The notes below the pieces were generated by a model. The model saw only the letters and a list, made by a program, of their open reading frames with translations. It was not told the origin of the DNA and made no database searches. From Costus lasius (Eukaryota; Streptophyta; Magnoliopsida; Zingiberales; Costaceae): DNA of 64,000 bases. A program made the position numbers and the translations under genes. Shown in pieces: positions 1 to 14,957 of this stretch; position 1 is the first letter of the stretch, and each line of letters opens with the position of its first letter. Where the stretch lies: NCBI GenBank assembly GCA_027563935.2, contig CM050447.1:84987461-85051460 (forward strand). Direction: 5' to 3'.

Positions 1-1049
1 TGGAGGAGGAGACAATACCCCAGAAGTTTTAGAGGAAAAAGTGTTCAGTCGGAGGAGGAACCAACGAAAGAAGGGGCACGACACTATTCACAGCGTGTTT
101 TGGAGGCAAATTATGGCTGTAATTTCTATTACAGCCGTGTTGTAACGTTGTTTCTTCTTCTTCTTTGATTTCTAAACACTTTGATACTATGCCTTATTGT
201 ATTTCTCTTTCCATGCTAGCTTAATCATATTTTGGGACATGGGTGTAATTCACTTTGATTTCTTAATGATTAGATAACTCTTATTTTCGTCAGAATAGTT
301 TTATTATGATGATTCTGCTTATTTGATTGTTTGTCTTTGATTGTCCATAGATTGATGTTATTATTCATGTTTTAGAGTTCTCGCAAAAAGGACCGAAAGG
401 TGATTTGCTTGAGAACTTGGAACCCTAGAATTGCATGTTAGGAACTCTCTTAGGTTAGTTCTTAATTATTTGATTTTAGTGATCTTATTGCCGTGATGAT
501 AATTTGAATCTAGGGTAGAGTTGAATTGTCAAACGTGGAGATCTTGCACGAAAGTGAGGATAGGAACATGGAGAACCATAAGTAGAACTTGTGTTGAGTC
601 TCGGATGTACGAAAGTGATCCTTGAGATTCCACTTGAGACAATCAACTTAGAATTCGGATGCACGAAATTGATCTCGAGTTCTTTGATTGATGATTTACT
701 TATCTTTAGCATTGGGATAGATCTTGCACGAAAGCGAGGATTAGTCCCTGCATGATTGTCTGCATGAAAGTGAGATGATCCCTTTATGAAATAAATTAAA
801 TCTTTATATGATAAGATTAGTCTGACGATCTTTTATTTAAATCTAGTCATTAGAATTAAGGAGGATGAAACCCTAGTCCCAATGTTTCTCTCTGATTAAC
901 TGATTTCGTGTGTTTCCCATTATTGCTTTGCTATTATTCGATTGCTTAGCTATTAAGAATACAACTATTTGGTACTTAACAATAAGGTCTCTGTGGTTCG
1001 ATATCTTTCTTTATTACTTCGAGTATCTGTGCACTTGCGGATCACAACA
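1..1049 (+). mobile_element. Gypsy LTR, subfamily A, 3' part (5' end outside window)
   Basis: The sequence matches the right-hand part of the complete A-type LTR at 57646-59537, sharing the start segment on a GGAGGAGGAGACAA theme, repeated GCACGAAAGYGA motifs and the terminal TGCACTTGCGGA...CAACA. It ends in CA just before a tRNA-Asp-type primer binding site, so it acted as a 5' LTR. A 9-bp hairpin (115-123 with 128-136) lies near its start. The interior and the next LTR downstream (1632) are of another subfamily, so the element is recombinant or heavily deleted. Confidence 0.75.
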
Positions 1050-1055
1050 AGTTTT

Positions 1056-1073
1056 TGGCGCCGTTGCCGAAGA
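1056..1073 (+). other. Primer binding site, tRNA-Asp type
   Basis: TGGCGCCGTTGCCGAAGA is complementary to the 3' end of plant tRNA-Asp over the first 14 positions; the canonical plant Gypsy form ends GGGGA. It lies 6 bases after the LTR end, the normal arrangement for tRNA-Asp-primed Gypsy elements. Confidence 0.8.
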
Positions 1074-1631
1074 CCTTAGTTTTGTTAATATCAAAATAGT
1101 TGTTAGTATTGCTAGACTAGGTTTTATTTATTTTAGATTTAACAAGTTTATGATGCAGAAGTATGAAATACATAACAACGACCATGCCTGGATGTATACC
1201 ACAAATGAATGTGACATAAATCGGACTAGTCACAGGTCCTAGGGCATATACACCAACACTAAGGACATGAGTTGAAGTCTAATATCATAATTAGCTATTG
1301 GAGTTTTGCATCCTAAATAATATATTTGAGTTAATCCCAACAAGTTGATTTGGATGGATTGGAATAGCATGAGTAATGTGTATGCTTGATTAAGTTCTCT
1401 GTTTACAGTTGGCTGAGTTCTTTGACTTCTAGAAATTATGGAATCAAACTATTGAACGTTCAAAACACCTAATCACTTGATTTCTTCTGATTAGATCTGG
1501 GATAACTAGTAGATGTTTTTTTGATTTGGATGCTTGTTTTTAACCTGAAGGATTATCTTTATACCTTTTAGGCAATTCACTCTATTTTATTGCTTGAGGA
1601 CAAGCAAAAATTTAAGTCTAGGAGTATTTAA
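1074..1631 (+). mobile_element. Deleted Gypsy interior with polypurine-tract region
   Basis: The first 70 bases resemble the start of the interior at 43155. The end (about 1590-1631) carries the GCTTGAGGACAAGCA motif and a purine-rich stretch typical of the 3' end of this Gypsy group, and the same motif occurs at 57611. No coding region survives between them. Around 1150-1256 the reverse strand begins TGTTGGTGTATATGCCC, the usual start of a plant Copia LTR. This may be a short truncated Copia LTR, but I see no target duplication. Confidence 0.55.
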
Positions 1632-3196
1632 TGTCTTGCATTTTAATTGTAATTTCTAGTATTATTTCATCTCAAATTTAGGTCTATTTTAATGTTTTTA
1701 TACACCAATGAGACTTATTTACTTGATTGTTTCAGAATCTTCACTTTTTCTCGTTTTTGTGGAATTTCATGTAAAATCACCTAATATTGAAGTCTTTTAA
1801 GATTCTAAAGTCATGGGGTGATTCCTTACGAGAAGACGAAGCTGCATGTCAAATTTGGGTCCACTCCGAGCTACTTTAAAAAATACGGCCAGGTGAACCC
1901 GGTGGGGTTCACCGGTGCTTTCACGGGATGTATGGAAATTCACATAACACATCACGGCTTGCCTGTGCTTTTGGTGTTCACCCGTGATTCTCTCGGAGGA
2001 GGCTTGCGTGGAAACATACAGGAGACTTCACAGCCTGGTGAACCCCGTGGGGTTCACTAGTTATTCTTACACGAAAAAACTGTACAATAGGCTTCACAGC
2101 CAGGTGAACCCGGCGGGGTAGACCCGTGATCATGACTCTGCAGTCTGACCTTCACTTCGTTTTTCTTTGATTCCGAGCCCTAGAAAAATCCAAAAAAGGC
2201 TAGAAAATATGTTTTGGAAAGCTAACAGAGAGGCGAATCCAAAGAATATAAAAGCCCTTTTTATTGTTGCCAAATTATCAAGAAACTAGCACACGATCCA
2301 GCTAGGGTGAACGGAAGAGGTGACACAGCGTTTTTGGGGCGATTTCATGAGATTGGAGCATCAGATCTTCATGATTTTTAGGGATCTTGTTTGGTTCATC
2401 CTCTCCTTCCTCTCCAAAATGTTTTGTAGCAATTTTCCTAATATTTTAGAGAGAATTATATGAGCATTCATGACTATTGGAGCGTCAGATCTTCACGATT
2501 TTTAGGGATCTTGTTCGGTTCATCCTCTCCTTCCTCTCCAAAACGTTTTGTAGCAATTTTCCTAATATTTTAGAGAGAGTTGTACAAGCTTTCCTGACTA
2601 TTGTAGTGTAAAACTCTTTTCGGGACTTGGTTGAAGCCCATTGATGAATTATTTCAAGTAATCTTAACTTATTTTGTTACTTTGAAGTTTGTATGAGCAT
2701 ATTTTACCTTGTTGTAGTTATTTCATGATATTGCTTTGGCCACGTAGTATCGTGTGGTAGTTGACGCGATCCTGACCGAGAGGAGGATCATGTTGGCGGA
2801 TTCCCTAGGTAAAACTTGTGAATTCTTGATACGAGAGTGCTTGGGCTTGAGGGTAACATAATCGTCCATCGAACTCATTGGGTTTATCTAGAACGATCCA
2901 CAGCGAGAGCAGGAGATTGTTCTGGATAAGCATCAGGGTGTACCGACTGAGATGGGGCATCCTATACTTTTGGGAGGATTCCATAAGCTATATTATGAAG
3001 TCCTGATCTCTCTCATACAGATAACCTCCTCATCGTTGCGTTTGATCTTTTGTTTTGTTTATTGATCGCAAAAACCCCATTTTGAATCACTTAGCTATTG
3101 AGACTTAGACTTTCTAGTACTGAACCTTGCTCCCTTTGGGTTCGACAACCTTTTATATTACTTCGATATTACCGTGCACTTGCGGAACGTGTCACA
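1632..3196 (+). mobile_element. Gypsy LTR, subfamily C
   Basis: It starts TG after a polypurine-like stretch and ends CA after the TGCACTTGCGGA motif shared with the ends of LTRs A and B. The segment around 2870-2960 resembles LTR B (the shared AACTCATTGGGTTTATCT). Its U3-like part contains a family-specific cluster of hairpins with arms GGTGAACCC/GGGTTCACC (1892-1913, 2038-2057, a weaker one at 2103-2125). Both outer boundaries are by eye. The DNA just after it (3197) is a repeated host segment also found at 4655. Confidence 0.6.
2352..2599 (+). repeat. Direct tandem duplication, 124-bp unit, inside LTR C
   Basis: Positions 2352-2475 and 2476-2599 repeat with few mismatches, both starting ATTGGAGC and containing the TAGGGATCTTGTT and TTTTGTAGCAATTTTCC words. 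The period of 124 was measured from the two ATTGG starts. Confidence 0.85.
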
Positions 3197-3570
3197 AGGA
3201 TCTAAATCTACTTGAATATTTTATTTTCAATGTCAACAACAACGGTGTTCTATTGATCTTCACCGAGCATAATCTTAATACAAATGGGAAAAACTCTTTA
3301 ATTTCCAATAAACACTAACAGTCTCCTAATTCTCTCTAATCATTATTATCTGGCAACCTCATCCCAAAATTACAAAAGAATATTGAATAATGATAATCAT
3401 TTGCACATGAATCAAACAACATAAAAATGATATTAGAATATTCAATAATGATCATCATTTGCACATGAATCAAACAACATCCTTTTGGTGATTACATAAA
3501 TGTCACAAAATACACCAAGGCCTTAGAAGAGGTATGTTGTATCTTGTGCAAACAACTAGATTCATATACT
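3197..3570 (+). repeat. Dispersed duplicate block, copy a
   Basis: It is repeated at 4655-5035 with roughly 85-90% identity by eye, beginning TCTAAATCTACTTGAATATT and ending near GGTATGTTSTATCTTG. Within copy a the internal segment AATGATNATCATTTGCACAT occurs twice. No coding capacity is visible; the origin is unknown. Confidence 0.7.
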
Positions 3571-4170
3571 GTAAGCACCACTACACACCATTGCCTGATG
3601 TATCTTAGATCCCCCTTCCAATACCACTTTGTTTCTCATCTTAAAGCTTATTCAAACTATCCTTGTCTTTGTGAGGGATCAAATGTCAATCGAATAACCA
3701 TTGCTTCTCTATTTACCTTATTTTGTAGATCATTGAGGTTGAAGTTCCTTAGAAGATTAAGAATAAACTCTTCTAATTCATGTGGAGTAGGCAAACTTAT
3801 TTTCCATGCCCAATTTATTATGAATTTTGACCTATGCCATGTGAAATGAAAACTTTCAATTTTTTTAAAATTGATCCATTTAAAAGAATGTTCAATTATT
3901 TTAGTAAATAAAATGCAATTATTTTTGCAACCCTAAAAAATTTAAATACCATTATTTGATATAAAACCTACAAACATAATGAAATAGATACTATCTCTAA
4001 GAGTACTATAAATGAATAATTAACCAGATGATGTATATCGTACAAGGCAAGGAGCATACAAGGAGTTAAATCTTTTCACTAAAATAAACATGCAACTAAA
4101 GAACTTGAGTCTCTAAATCTTTAACAATATGGTTGAAATCCTCATTCCATATAGCATTCAAGGTAAACAT
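3571..4170 (+). repeat. Segmental duplicate, left member
   Basis: It is duplicated beyond the SCPL gene as 14958-15314 joined to 24530-24668, the second member being split by Copia copy 1. The right member lacks about 110 bases corresponding to 3707-3815. Shared words include GATCCCYCTTCCAATACCAC and AATTAACCAGATGATGTATA. The pair lies in direct orientation about 11 kb apart on either side of the carboxypeptidase gene. Confidence 0.75.
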
Positions 4171-4654
4171 CTTAATTGATGTTGTCCCTCTTTTTGTACT
4201 AAAAAAAATCATTTATTTCACATCCACATGCAAAATTTTGGCTAGGTGTTGACACCAATTTTCTAACAATAATTAATAGGATCTTGTATATCTAGCATGA
4301 TTTGCAAAATGATTTGCTACCCTATTTGCGATTCTAAGAATTTAGATTATCATTATCCTATTGAATTGACAGGTTAGAGAGTGAATCTCTCCTTAGATAT
4401 TTTGAATCTCATCTAAAAGTTCAATTTGACAATTGATCTTATGTATTTCTTATCCAGTAAGAATAGCTTCTCATGTAAAAACTAGAGGGGATTTTTAATT
4501 ACTATAGGCTAAATAAATGGGGCATTATTTGGGGTAATTTTTAAGGCAATGTCGCTATGCTCAAACTGAGGCAAATGAAATGCCTATGCAACATTGACAA
4601 TTTTTTCAATGAATTGTTTCACCATGAGTTTATAGTTGCCCTATGTTATTAACA

Positions 4655-5035
4655 AGGTTCTAAATCTACTTGAATATTTTATTTTCAATGTCAACAACAA
4701 TGATGTTCTAAGTATTGATATTTACCGAGCATAATCTAAATACAAATGGGAAAAACTCTTTAATTGCTTATAAACACTAAAAATCTCTTAGTTCTTTCTA
4801 ATCATTATTATGTGGCACCCTCATCACAAAATGATAGTAGAATATTGAATAATGATCATCATTTGCACATGAATCAAACGACATAAAAATGATAGTAGAA
4901 TATTCAATAATGATCATGATTTCCACATGAATCAAACAACATCCTTTTGGTGATTACCTAAATGTCACAAAATACACCAAGGCCATATAAGAGGTATGTT
5001 CTATCTTGTACATACAACTATATTCATATACTCTA
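4655..5035 (+). repeat. Dispersed duplicate block, copy b
   Basis: Second copy of the block at 3197-3570, in direct orientation. It is not followed by a Gypsy LTR, so it shows roughly what the site next to LTR C looked like before insertion (AACAAGGTTCTAAATC against the LTR-flanked AAGGATCTAAATC). Confidence 0.7.
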
Positions 5036-6795
5036 AAAAAATAGTGTGTAGCTAACAATAGTAAAAAATTTCCGCCAACATGCATCAAAGCATGCCTATG
5101 CTTATTAGTAGAGCCACGAAGATGAAGTGATCAAGGTAGCGATCTATGCTTCGAGTCTCAATGCTTCTTTGAGGATGATTTCAAATCAAATTCAATATAA
5201 TTGTTGTGTGACCTCATTATGTGGCCAAGTAATACAAGTGTGGTAACAAAATCCATTAGTCATGTATTAGCTAAACTAAAGTACAATTAGTCATGCATCA
5301 TCGATGTCTACCTAGAGTCTTCTCATTGAAAGCAAATAAACAAACATGAATCAATGATGCATATACAAAAATAAAATGCTAGAAATTGGTTTGGTAATTT
5401 CAAATTGGTTCTACATCAACCACACTTCTCATGCTACAAGAGACACTTATTGCTACATAATGGTTCCTAAAAAACGAGGATCTATCCCAGAAAATTTTAT
5501 TGTCAACACCATACATTATTAATTATATTAGGGAATAGGTTTAGTAAAACAAAAAAATAGAATCTTATTTCACCTCCAAGGATCCATGCAAAGAAGATGT
5601 CATTTCATTAAATGGAACATACTTTTTGAAGATCAAATATGTCAAGCAAGAGCATATGAGATTATAAAGTACATGACATTTCTCATTTATATATTTTGTA
5701 TCATATTTGATAATAAAAAATTTGTCATGAATATCCAAAACATATGCATAATCTTATGAAAGCTTATATTGAGAGATTAAACTTAGGGGAGAGCAAATTT
5801 TCTTTTAAAAAAACACTAAAAAGAAAAATAAGGTTTGAAATTTCTTTATTGACATTTGTTTGATTCTTTAACATAATTACTTTTGTTGGTACTAATATTC
5901 CTGTAATTTCCCTGAAATGATAAATAAATATTTAATTAAATTTGAATATGCACTTATCCTTGTGAAATACTTTCAACACAAACAACAGCTACCTCCATTT
6001 GTTCGCAATTTGTGGAGATATAATGACGCGTAACAGAACTGTGATAGAGAAATTTCAATAAGTAATATTTACTATAATTATAGTAAAAACTATAAAGAGT
6101 CCAACATCTTTCATGCATTACAATAAGAGTTATCACAAGGATCTCAAATAGATCGATGATGCAATTACCAATGGAATCTATTTGATATGAGCCACTTTTT
6201 TCATGAATTAGGTGAATCATTATTAATATGTCAAAATAACATATAGTTTTTGCCTTAGTCCATTGTCGTGTGCTCGTGGTCAAGGTGGAGAATAACTGGA
6301 ACAAAAAATGAGCATCACAAGAAGAGTTTTTTTCTTTATGCTCTTATCATATGTATCTTTTTTATAAACTTCAATGCAAGAAAAGTTATGAATTGTCATA
6401 ATTTGGATTTGATGCTAATGATATAAAATTACCTATGTAAGCTCATCGTGAAGATTGACAATCTTGTGACTATCTAGCCACATAACTCCATAGAGAATCA
6501 ATTTGTATGTGTGCATGTATCTCATGAACGGTCACCACTACTAGCAATAGCTTCTTTCATTTTAGCATTTGGTTACTATAATAAATTCTATGAACAATCA
6601 TCATGCCCTATAAGAAGTGCCTCTAAATTGGTGTAAAAAATTCAAATATAAAAAAAAACTGTTAGAATGGTTTTTTTATAATACCCTTTATTGAACATCC
6701 TAATTAAAGGTAATGAGCTTCAAATACAATAATTTTAGAAATGCAGGAGTTGGTGACGGTTACAAAACAAAGAGTTGTTATTTCTTCATTTATTG
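5036..6795. other. AT-rich intergenic region, no gene seen
   Basis: Apart from AT-rich runs and a 116-codon reverse-strand open frame (5954-6304) of unremarkable composition, nothing can be supported here. The last 150 bases form the upstream region of the SCPL gene. Confidence 0.5.
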
Positions 6796-6805
6796 TCTAT
6801 ATATG
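6796..6805 (+). promoter_or_regulatory. Candidate TATA box of the SCPL gene
   Basis: TCTATATATG lies about 95 bases upstream of the ATG, which would put the transcription start near 6830 and leave a 5' UTR of about 70 bases. AT-rich flanks make chance TATA matches common. Confidence 0.4.
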
Positions 6806-6898
6806 TATCTCTAGCACTCTCATTGTTGATAAGCCTATAGACAAGGAAAAGGACTACTAAAAAAATAGGGACCAACAAGTTGGTAGCAAATTACTACA

Positions 6899-9200
<2,302 letters not shown>

Positions 9201-9428
9201 GTCTATGATACATTCTAAGCACGACACACATGTCAATGACTTATTGTACAAGGATGCATTGGTTGATCTGTATCATCATTCCTCATGATAAGAATTGCTT
9301 TACTATAAAATATCCAAGATATCCAAGATATCATGATTAAAATTTATTATTCTCATGTGCTAGATAAAAATGTGTATACGTATACAAAATTGTAAAGATA
9401 CAAAAAATTCCAAAATGTTTTACTATAA

Positions 9429-9434
9429 AATAAA
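9429..9434 (+). terminator. Candidate polyadenylation signal of the SCPL gene
   Basis: AATAAA about 230 bases after the stop codon. Plant signals are loose and the region is AT-rich, so this is only a plausible site. Confidence 0.3.
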
Positions 9435-11423
9435 TGAAATTTGTATTGAAATTATAAGACATGATTGCTTCAATGCTAGTTTGAGGGAAATGTTGACATA
9501 GATGCCCAACTGGTAACCCACTACTAAATTTAGAATCTCATGCTTAGTTATTTTATTTTGATAATCTGCTTCTCATGTTTGAATCTTAACTTGCTAAGTC
9601 TAGGTCTAATCACATTCATCCTTTTGCACTCACATGTAAATAGCCATTGATATCACTGCAAAATCAACAAGATTTTGCTTCGTAGATTTGTTTCTCATTT
9701 TTTTAATATAATTGAACCATCCATGGTTCTTGGGAGCTATCTTGTATAACATCACTCCAATTTTTCCAGTTTAGTTTAACTTGTAGATCTCACAGTAGGC
9801 TACCAAATGTTCTACTGCACTTTTGAAATTTAGTATTCTGAACTACAATAGCGAGTAATTAGCTCTCAATTTAGTATTCTAATAGTTAATCAACAAATTT
9901 GTAAGTCGCGCAATTCATTTTCACTAGGACTTTAGCAAAAATGGTTTTATGATTCTGACATCTATAACCAATTCATCTTGATATCATAGTTCAAGAATCA
10001 ATCACATTGCATTATGATTTCCTGATTTTAAAGTTTCGTTTTCAACAGTTACCAACAAGGTTCTCAGCAAACTGACTCTGATTCTAGATTTAACGCCTTC
10101 ACTAATCTTGCTTGCTTAGTCTACTGAAATCGAGCTTATTTTAGCCAGAAGCTTAGATCAGTTTCTGGATTAAATTGGCTGCTACAGTTCTAGTTTACCA
10201 ATATAGTAGTATTTTGGATCTAGGAAAGAGCAACCAAGTACGCTAGACTATTTACTTTAGCATCCTTTATTTCCAGTTAATTCAAACTTAGAAATTATGC
10301 ATAAACCAATAACTATATGAACTAGAATATAATCAAACTGCTGCTCAAATTCCAAGTATCCTAGGAGCTGTCCTAAAATCAACTCTAAGAACCAGGATAT
10401 CCTGAGGATTTTGAGAAGATCATTCAAGACCCACAACCTAGGGACATCAACATAGAAACACCACCAGGATCTAATACTAGGAACCTGAGTGAGAAGATGC
10501 CTACATCTGACCTCAACCCACTCCTAAAAGAGAAGGTAAAGGTTTCCACACAGAAATCAAACTAAATCCCTTTAGCTTTGATGTCATCTTAATGGAAGAG
10601 GCACGTGCATCTATAGAAAAATTAATTTTGATTAAAAAAATAGTCCAACACCATAGAAAGAATTAAATAACTTAATTAGCACTAACAAATATAAAAAAAA
10701 TATGTACATTCTATTTAACAAAGTTAAACAATCAATTTATGTGAATATCAACATGCAAGGAGTCAATTTATGTGAATACCAACATACATACAAGGGACCG
10801 CTATATGGATGAAATTTTTTTTTACAATGTTATTTAGAAACAACTACTAGAAACGACATGAGTGTGGAGGAAGTGCACTAAAATGAAGCTCTTAGCAATT
10901 TTTTAAGAATAAGGCATACCTATATTTATCTTATTAACTAAGGATGACCACAATAAGATTCTTAGGAGTTATACTAAGCAACAAAATAAACTTAGGCCAC
11001 TAGGAAAATCTCAAAGTGGAACATTTTCAACTGTGCATATACGTTAGTGCTTGGTTAAACAAAATTATCATGCTTCCTTAGTTGATATCTCATGAGCCCT
11101 AGGAAGAGAACATGTTATGGGTGAACAAATGACTAAGAAAATAAAATCAAGCATATATACAAAGGAAAAGCCTCATATACGTGCTTATAAATACTAACAA
11201 ACCCTAGATGAGTAGTTATTTCACTTATTAGCTAAAGCTTTTCCAGATAATTCTCATGAGATTTTGCGTAATCAAACATTCTTTTCACAAATATTTTAAT
11301 CCCCACATTTAAAACAAGCCAAGGCGGGCATAAATGAACTATGACAACATAACCGAGCCCTGCCCAATACAAAGATCATCCATATCATGGGTAAAATACT
11401 CTACAGTCCTATGACGGTAAAAT
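9435..11423. other. Intergenic region, no gene seen
   Basis: AT-rich DNA without long open frames or recognisable element ends. Nothing further can be supported. Confidence 0.5.
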
Positions 11424-13148
11424 TGTCATGTCCAAAACTTTGGATTTTTCACCCAATAATAATATTATGAGTTCAGAAGTATTATGTTGGATTTTTCTAG
11501 AATTTTTATGAAAGTTTTAGGTTCTTTCTCAGTTTCATAAAAGGTTAAATTAAATAAATATATTTAAAATTTTCCATTTATTTAGTTATGAAAGGTTAAT
11601 ATTTGTCCTTAGATGGCTCTGAGTTTAAGAGCAATTGCGTGATTAAGTCTCAGATTAGGTGAAATATGATTTAGTTTAGCTAAATCTAGACTATTTTGCA
11701 CAATTTTAGCCTATTCAAGAGCCTTTGAATCAGTTCAATCAAATAGAGACCGGTTCAGAAAATTTTAAACTAGATCTATCCCATGTTAGCTTTATTCTAC
11801 TTGTTAGACATTGATTTGATTGTTTTTATATGTAAATCAACTATGTAGATTGATTGGTTCATCTAATTAGTCTCACATGTTGAACTTTATGTAAAAAAAA
11901 ATTATTGGATCCTAATAAGCTGAATCCTCAAACTTGCTTCTATAGATTTGTATATGCCTTCTACCAGTTTATATTATCTATATTTACTTTATCAATCTAG
12001 CAACTTTGGTGTATCCAATTTATACATGTTGACATCTTTAGATGTGATTACCGATTATCGTGTTGTCATTCATAGATATGTTTAGATTATTATCCAGACA
12101 TCTTAGATGTGTTCATAGATTATCATGTTCACAGCCTTAGAGTTGTTTACTCATTATTGTGTTGACATCCTTAGTTATGTTTATTGATTATCATGTTGGC
12201 ATCCTTAGATGTGTTTTCTAATTATCATGTTGGCATCTTTGGATGTGTTCAAAGGTTATTATTTTGCATCCTTTGATATGTTTTCAGTTTATAAGTTTTG
12301 CATCCCTTTAATTGTGTACAATTTAATGGTTTGGCATCTTTTGATGTGTATATAGTTTAACAAATGTGGCGTAATTTGATGTGTTTATAGATATTCTTGT
12401 TATATCCTAGTTGCACATGTTATTAGTATGATAGTGATACTTGCTCTTATACTAGTAATATCTTACTTGTACAATACTTTGATTGGGCACACAGATATCC
12501 ACATAGTGGACAGGACCAGATCCCTAGTTTATTATAGCAAGCATTTTAAGACAGGTACACATGGTGGTGCACATGATCATCTCAAAGTGTGTGTGGGGGC
12601 ACCACTCTATATTACGAGCAGAGTGACAACTCCAAGAGCCCACGGATTGGGATGATGACCAAATGGATTATATTAGTGCTCTCATATCCATATACATGTA
12701 TAGTTTGACATCTTTGTAGTTGCTATCTTCATCAAACTACAGATACATGTAGCTTTGTTGTATTTCATATTTATATATCACTCTTTGTATTTCTTTTAGT
12801 TGGTCTTCCCTCCTTCGGTTTTAGGCGACTACCCTTCCACTAGAAGAGGCTTACTCAACATTGTTGTTGATATTTGTTGACTTACAGATTCTAGTTCAGA
12901 CTAAGGAAATTAGCTCAAGGACAAGAGGATTTTTTTTTAACTTCAAGATAAATGTTGAACATGTAAGTGAATTCATTGATATATTTGTGAAAATTTGTAT
13001 TGGTGTAAAAGCTCAAATTTAAACACTTATGCTAAATTATTTTAAATTTAATGGTATCATGTTATAGATAAACATGTTTTATAATATTTGGACTTAAGAT
13101 AGCAGGTATAGTTGTTATATCTTGGTTTGGTTTTATTAGGGGGTAACA
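11424..13148 (+). mobile_element. Del/Tekay-like Gypsy LTR, decayed
   Basis: It starts TGTCATGTCC and ends GGGGGTAACA, followed by a primer-site-like sequence, as in Del/Tekay chromoviral elements. A core at about 12808-12910 (CTCCTT, GACTACCCTT, GAGGCTTACTCA, then a segment ending CAGACTAAGG) matches the reverse complement of 59950-60050 inside the 3.9-kb LTR at 59729-63584. This supports both assignments. The forward orientation follows from the PBS on its right. Confidence 0.7.
12025..12395 (+). repeat. Degenerate ~35-40-bp tandem repeats within the LTR
   Basis: About nine to ten imperfect units share the words GTTGGCATCCTTAGATGTGT and ATTATCATG. They drift in sequence towards the right (GGCATCTTTTGATGTGT). 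They are non-coding. Confidence 0.7.
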
Positions 13149-13152
13149 AAAA

Positions 13153-13166
13153 TGGTATCCGAGGAG
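13153..13166 (+). other. Primer binding site, tRNA-iMet type, degenerate
   Basis: TGGTATCCGAGGAG differs at two positions from TGGTATCAGAGCAG, the plant initiator-Met complement, and lies 4 bases after the LTR end. Confidence 0.6.
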
Positions 13167-14950
13167 TAGTTTAAGGCTTAGGGGAACCTAAACATAAACT
13201 TAAGTTCTTGGTTGAACTTCTGAGGCATGTAGGACATAACTCTAAATTCTAATGATTAGGATTTTGATCTCAAAGTTAGCCTAAGCCATGGCCGTTGGTC
13301 TATGATTTGGATGCATATGGTATGTAATGATGAACCTTATGGTTGAGGCTTAATGTCTAAGATTTAGGATGCATGGTTGATAGAATAAAGTCAAAGCTTA
13401 AAGCCTAATGTCTAAGGACTAAGATCTTTGGCTAAGACTCAGGGATACATTTAAGACTAGCTTAAAGTCTAAGGAAAAAGATCTTAGGCTAAGACTTAGG
13501 GATACACTTAAGACCACGGTATAAAATGAGCTTGACTATGATTATGATAAATAAGTCATACTTTTGATATTAGGACATGATATGAACATGTTAATTGAAC
13601 ATAGACAAAGAACAAGTCTTAGATTATCAATGTCATCTATTGTTCACCAGATCACATAGATTAAGTCATATGGAATTGATGTCTAATTAAAGTAACAATT
13701 TTATGATTGTTGATATTAGTTAGCCTATGCTTGAGTGCGGAATGACACTTGGTAGTCATTTGAAAGGAAAAACAAGAATTGATGAGGCTAGTGATTTGGT
13801 GCTAGTCTAAATTAAGTGTAATATAGTCCAAGCAGTTTAGGACATTATGATCTTATGATCATATATAGTTTACATATTTAGTTTGATTACCAATTCTGAC
13901 ATTTTTGTGATCCTACAGTCAGTCCACTTCATGCTAGTGATTTGGTGATCATATCTATTCATGATTCTATTTATGTTGACACTTAAATTTTTGATTGCAT
14001 TGTTTGGATTATAATTGTACTGCTATGACTATCTTTACCAGGATATAGGGATTGTGCTTGATTTGGATCATATGATTATTAGTGAATTTACTGGTGGTCT
14101 TATGATCACACGGTTATGCTAGTGGACTAATGGTCACTCCAACTAGCTCATATACCAGTCTCACAAGTACCAAAGTTATCCCTTATCCATTAAGATACCT
14201 TGATTGGGTACAAACTTATTAGACTGAGTAAAATCAATCTTCAAGGATACTATTATATTATTCTACACATCAATGTAGGTTAAGTAATCGACGTATTGAC
14301 AATGTCTTAATTATTCAAAAGGATAAATGTACATGCAACATATTATAAAGGCTGTAGTTGGGTATACCATAAATATTGACCAGGAAAGTGAGTGATCAAG
14401 ATTGGATTTATCCCTCCTATATAATGGGATTGTTGGCATCTTAGTTCCCTTGATCAAGTGTAACAAAAATATATGACCATGCTCAAATGAATTGGCATAT
14501 TGATTGTATTTGTTGTATTAGTCTACTTGGGTATTAAGAAACATAATGATTGAACTGTAAGAGTGTGACATGTTCTATGGCTTATGTTCATTCGAGATAC
14601 CAAGGACATAGTGGCTAAAATATACGATAACTTTATCACATAATGGTGGTATCAAATCTCAACATTATTATTGCATAGGTAGCAATGATGTGTTGCTAAA
14701 AGGTGCGTATGTGCCCTTGCATGAGAGATTTGATTTTCATAAAGAATGTTTTTTTATCAACTAATTGGCTTCTCCTTTGCAAGGATCCTTGGCGGCAAAT
14801 AAATTTATTCTCTTGATTTTTTGTTATGCTATTCTATACCAATTTCTCAACAATTACTAGGACTCACCTTAGTTTTTTATTCTCTCTTCCTAAAAAGATC
14901 GTGGCATAAGGATTAACATGTTTCTTTCAATTGAACATCTTCTAAAAAAT
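13167..14950 (+). mobile_element. Eroded interior of the Del/Tekay-like element
   Basis: Repetitive leader-like sequence (variants of AAGTCTAAGGANTAAGATCTT around 13380-13510) is followed by AT-rich DNA. No gag or pol reading frame survives and no 3' LTR was found before the duplicated host block at 14958. The right edge is uncertain. Confidence 0.4.
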
Positions 14951-14957
14951 TCTATAA

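Noticed and set aside
5954..6304. A 116-codon minus-strand frame
   Set aside because: No motif, biased AT-rich composition, no neighbouring exon or signal; chance frames of this size are expected here.
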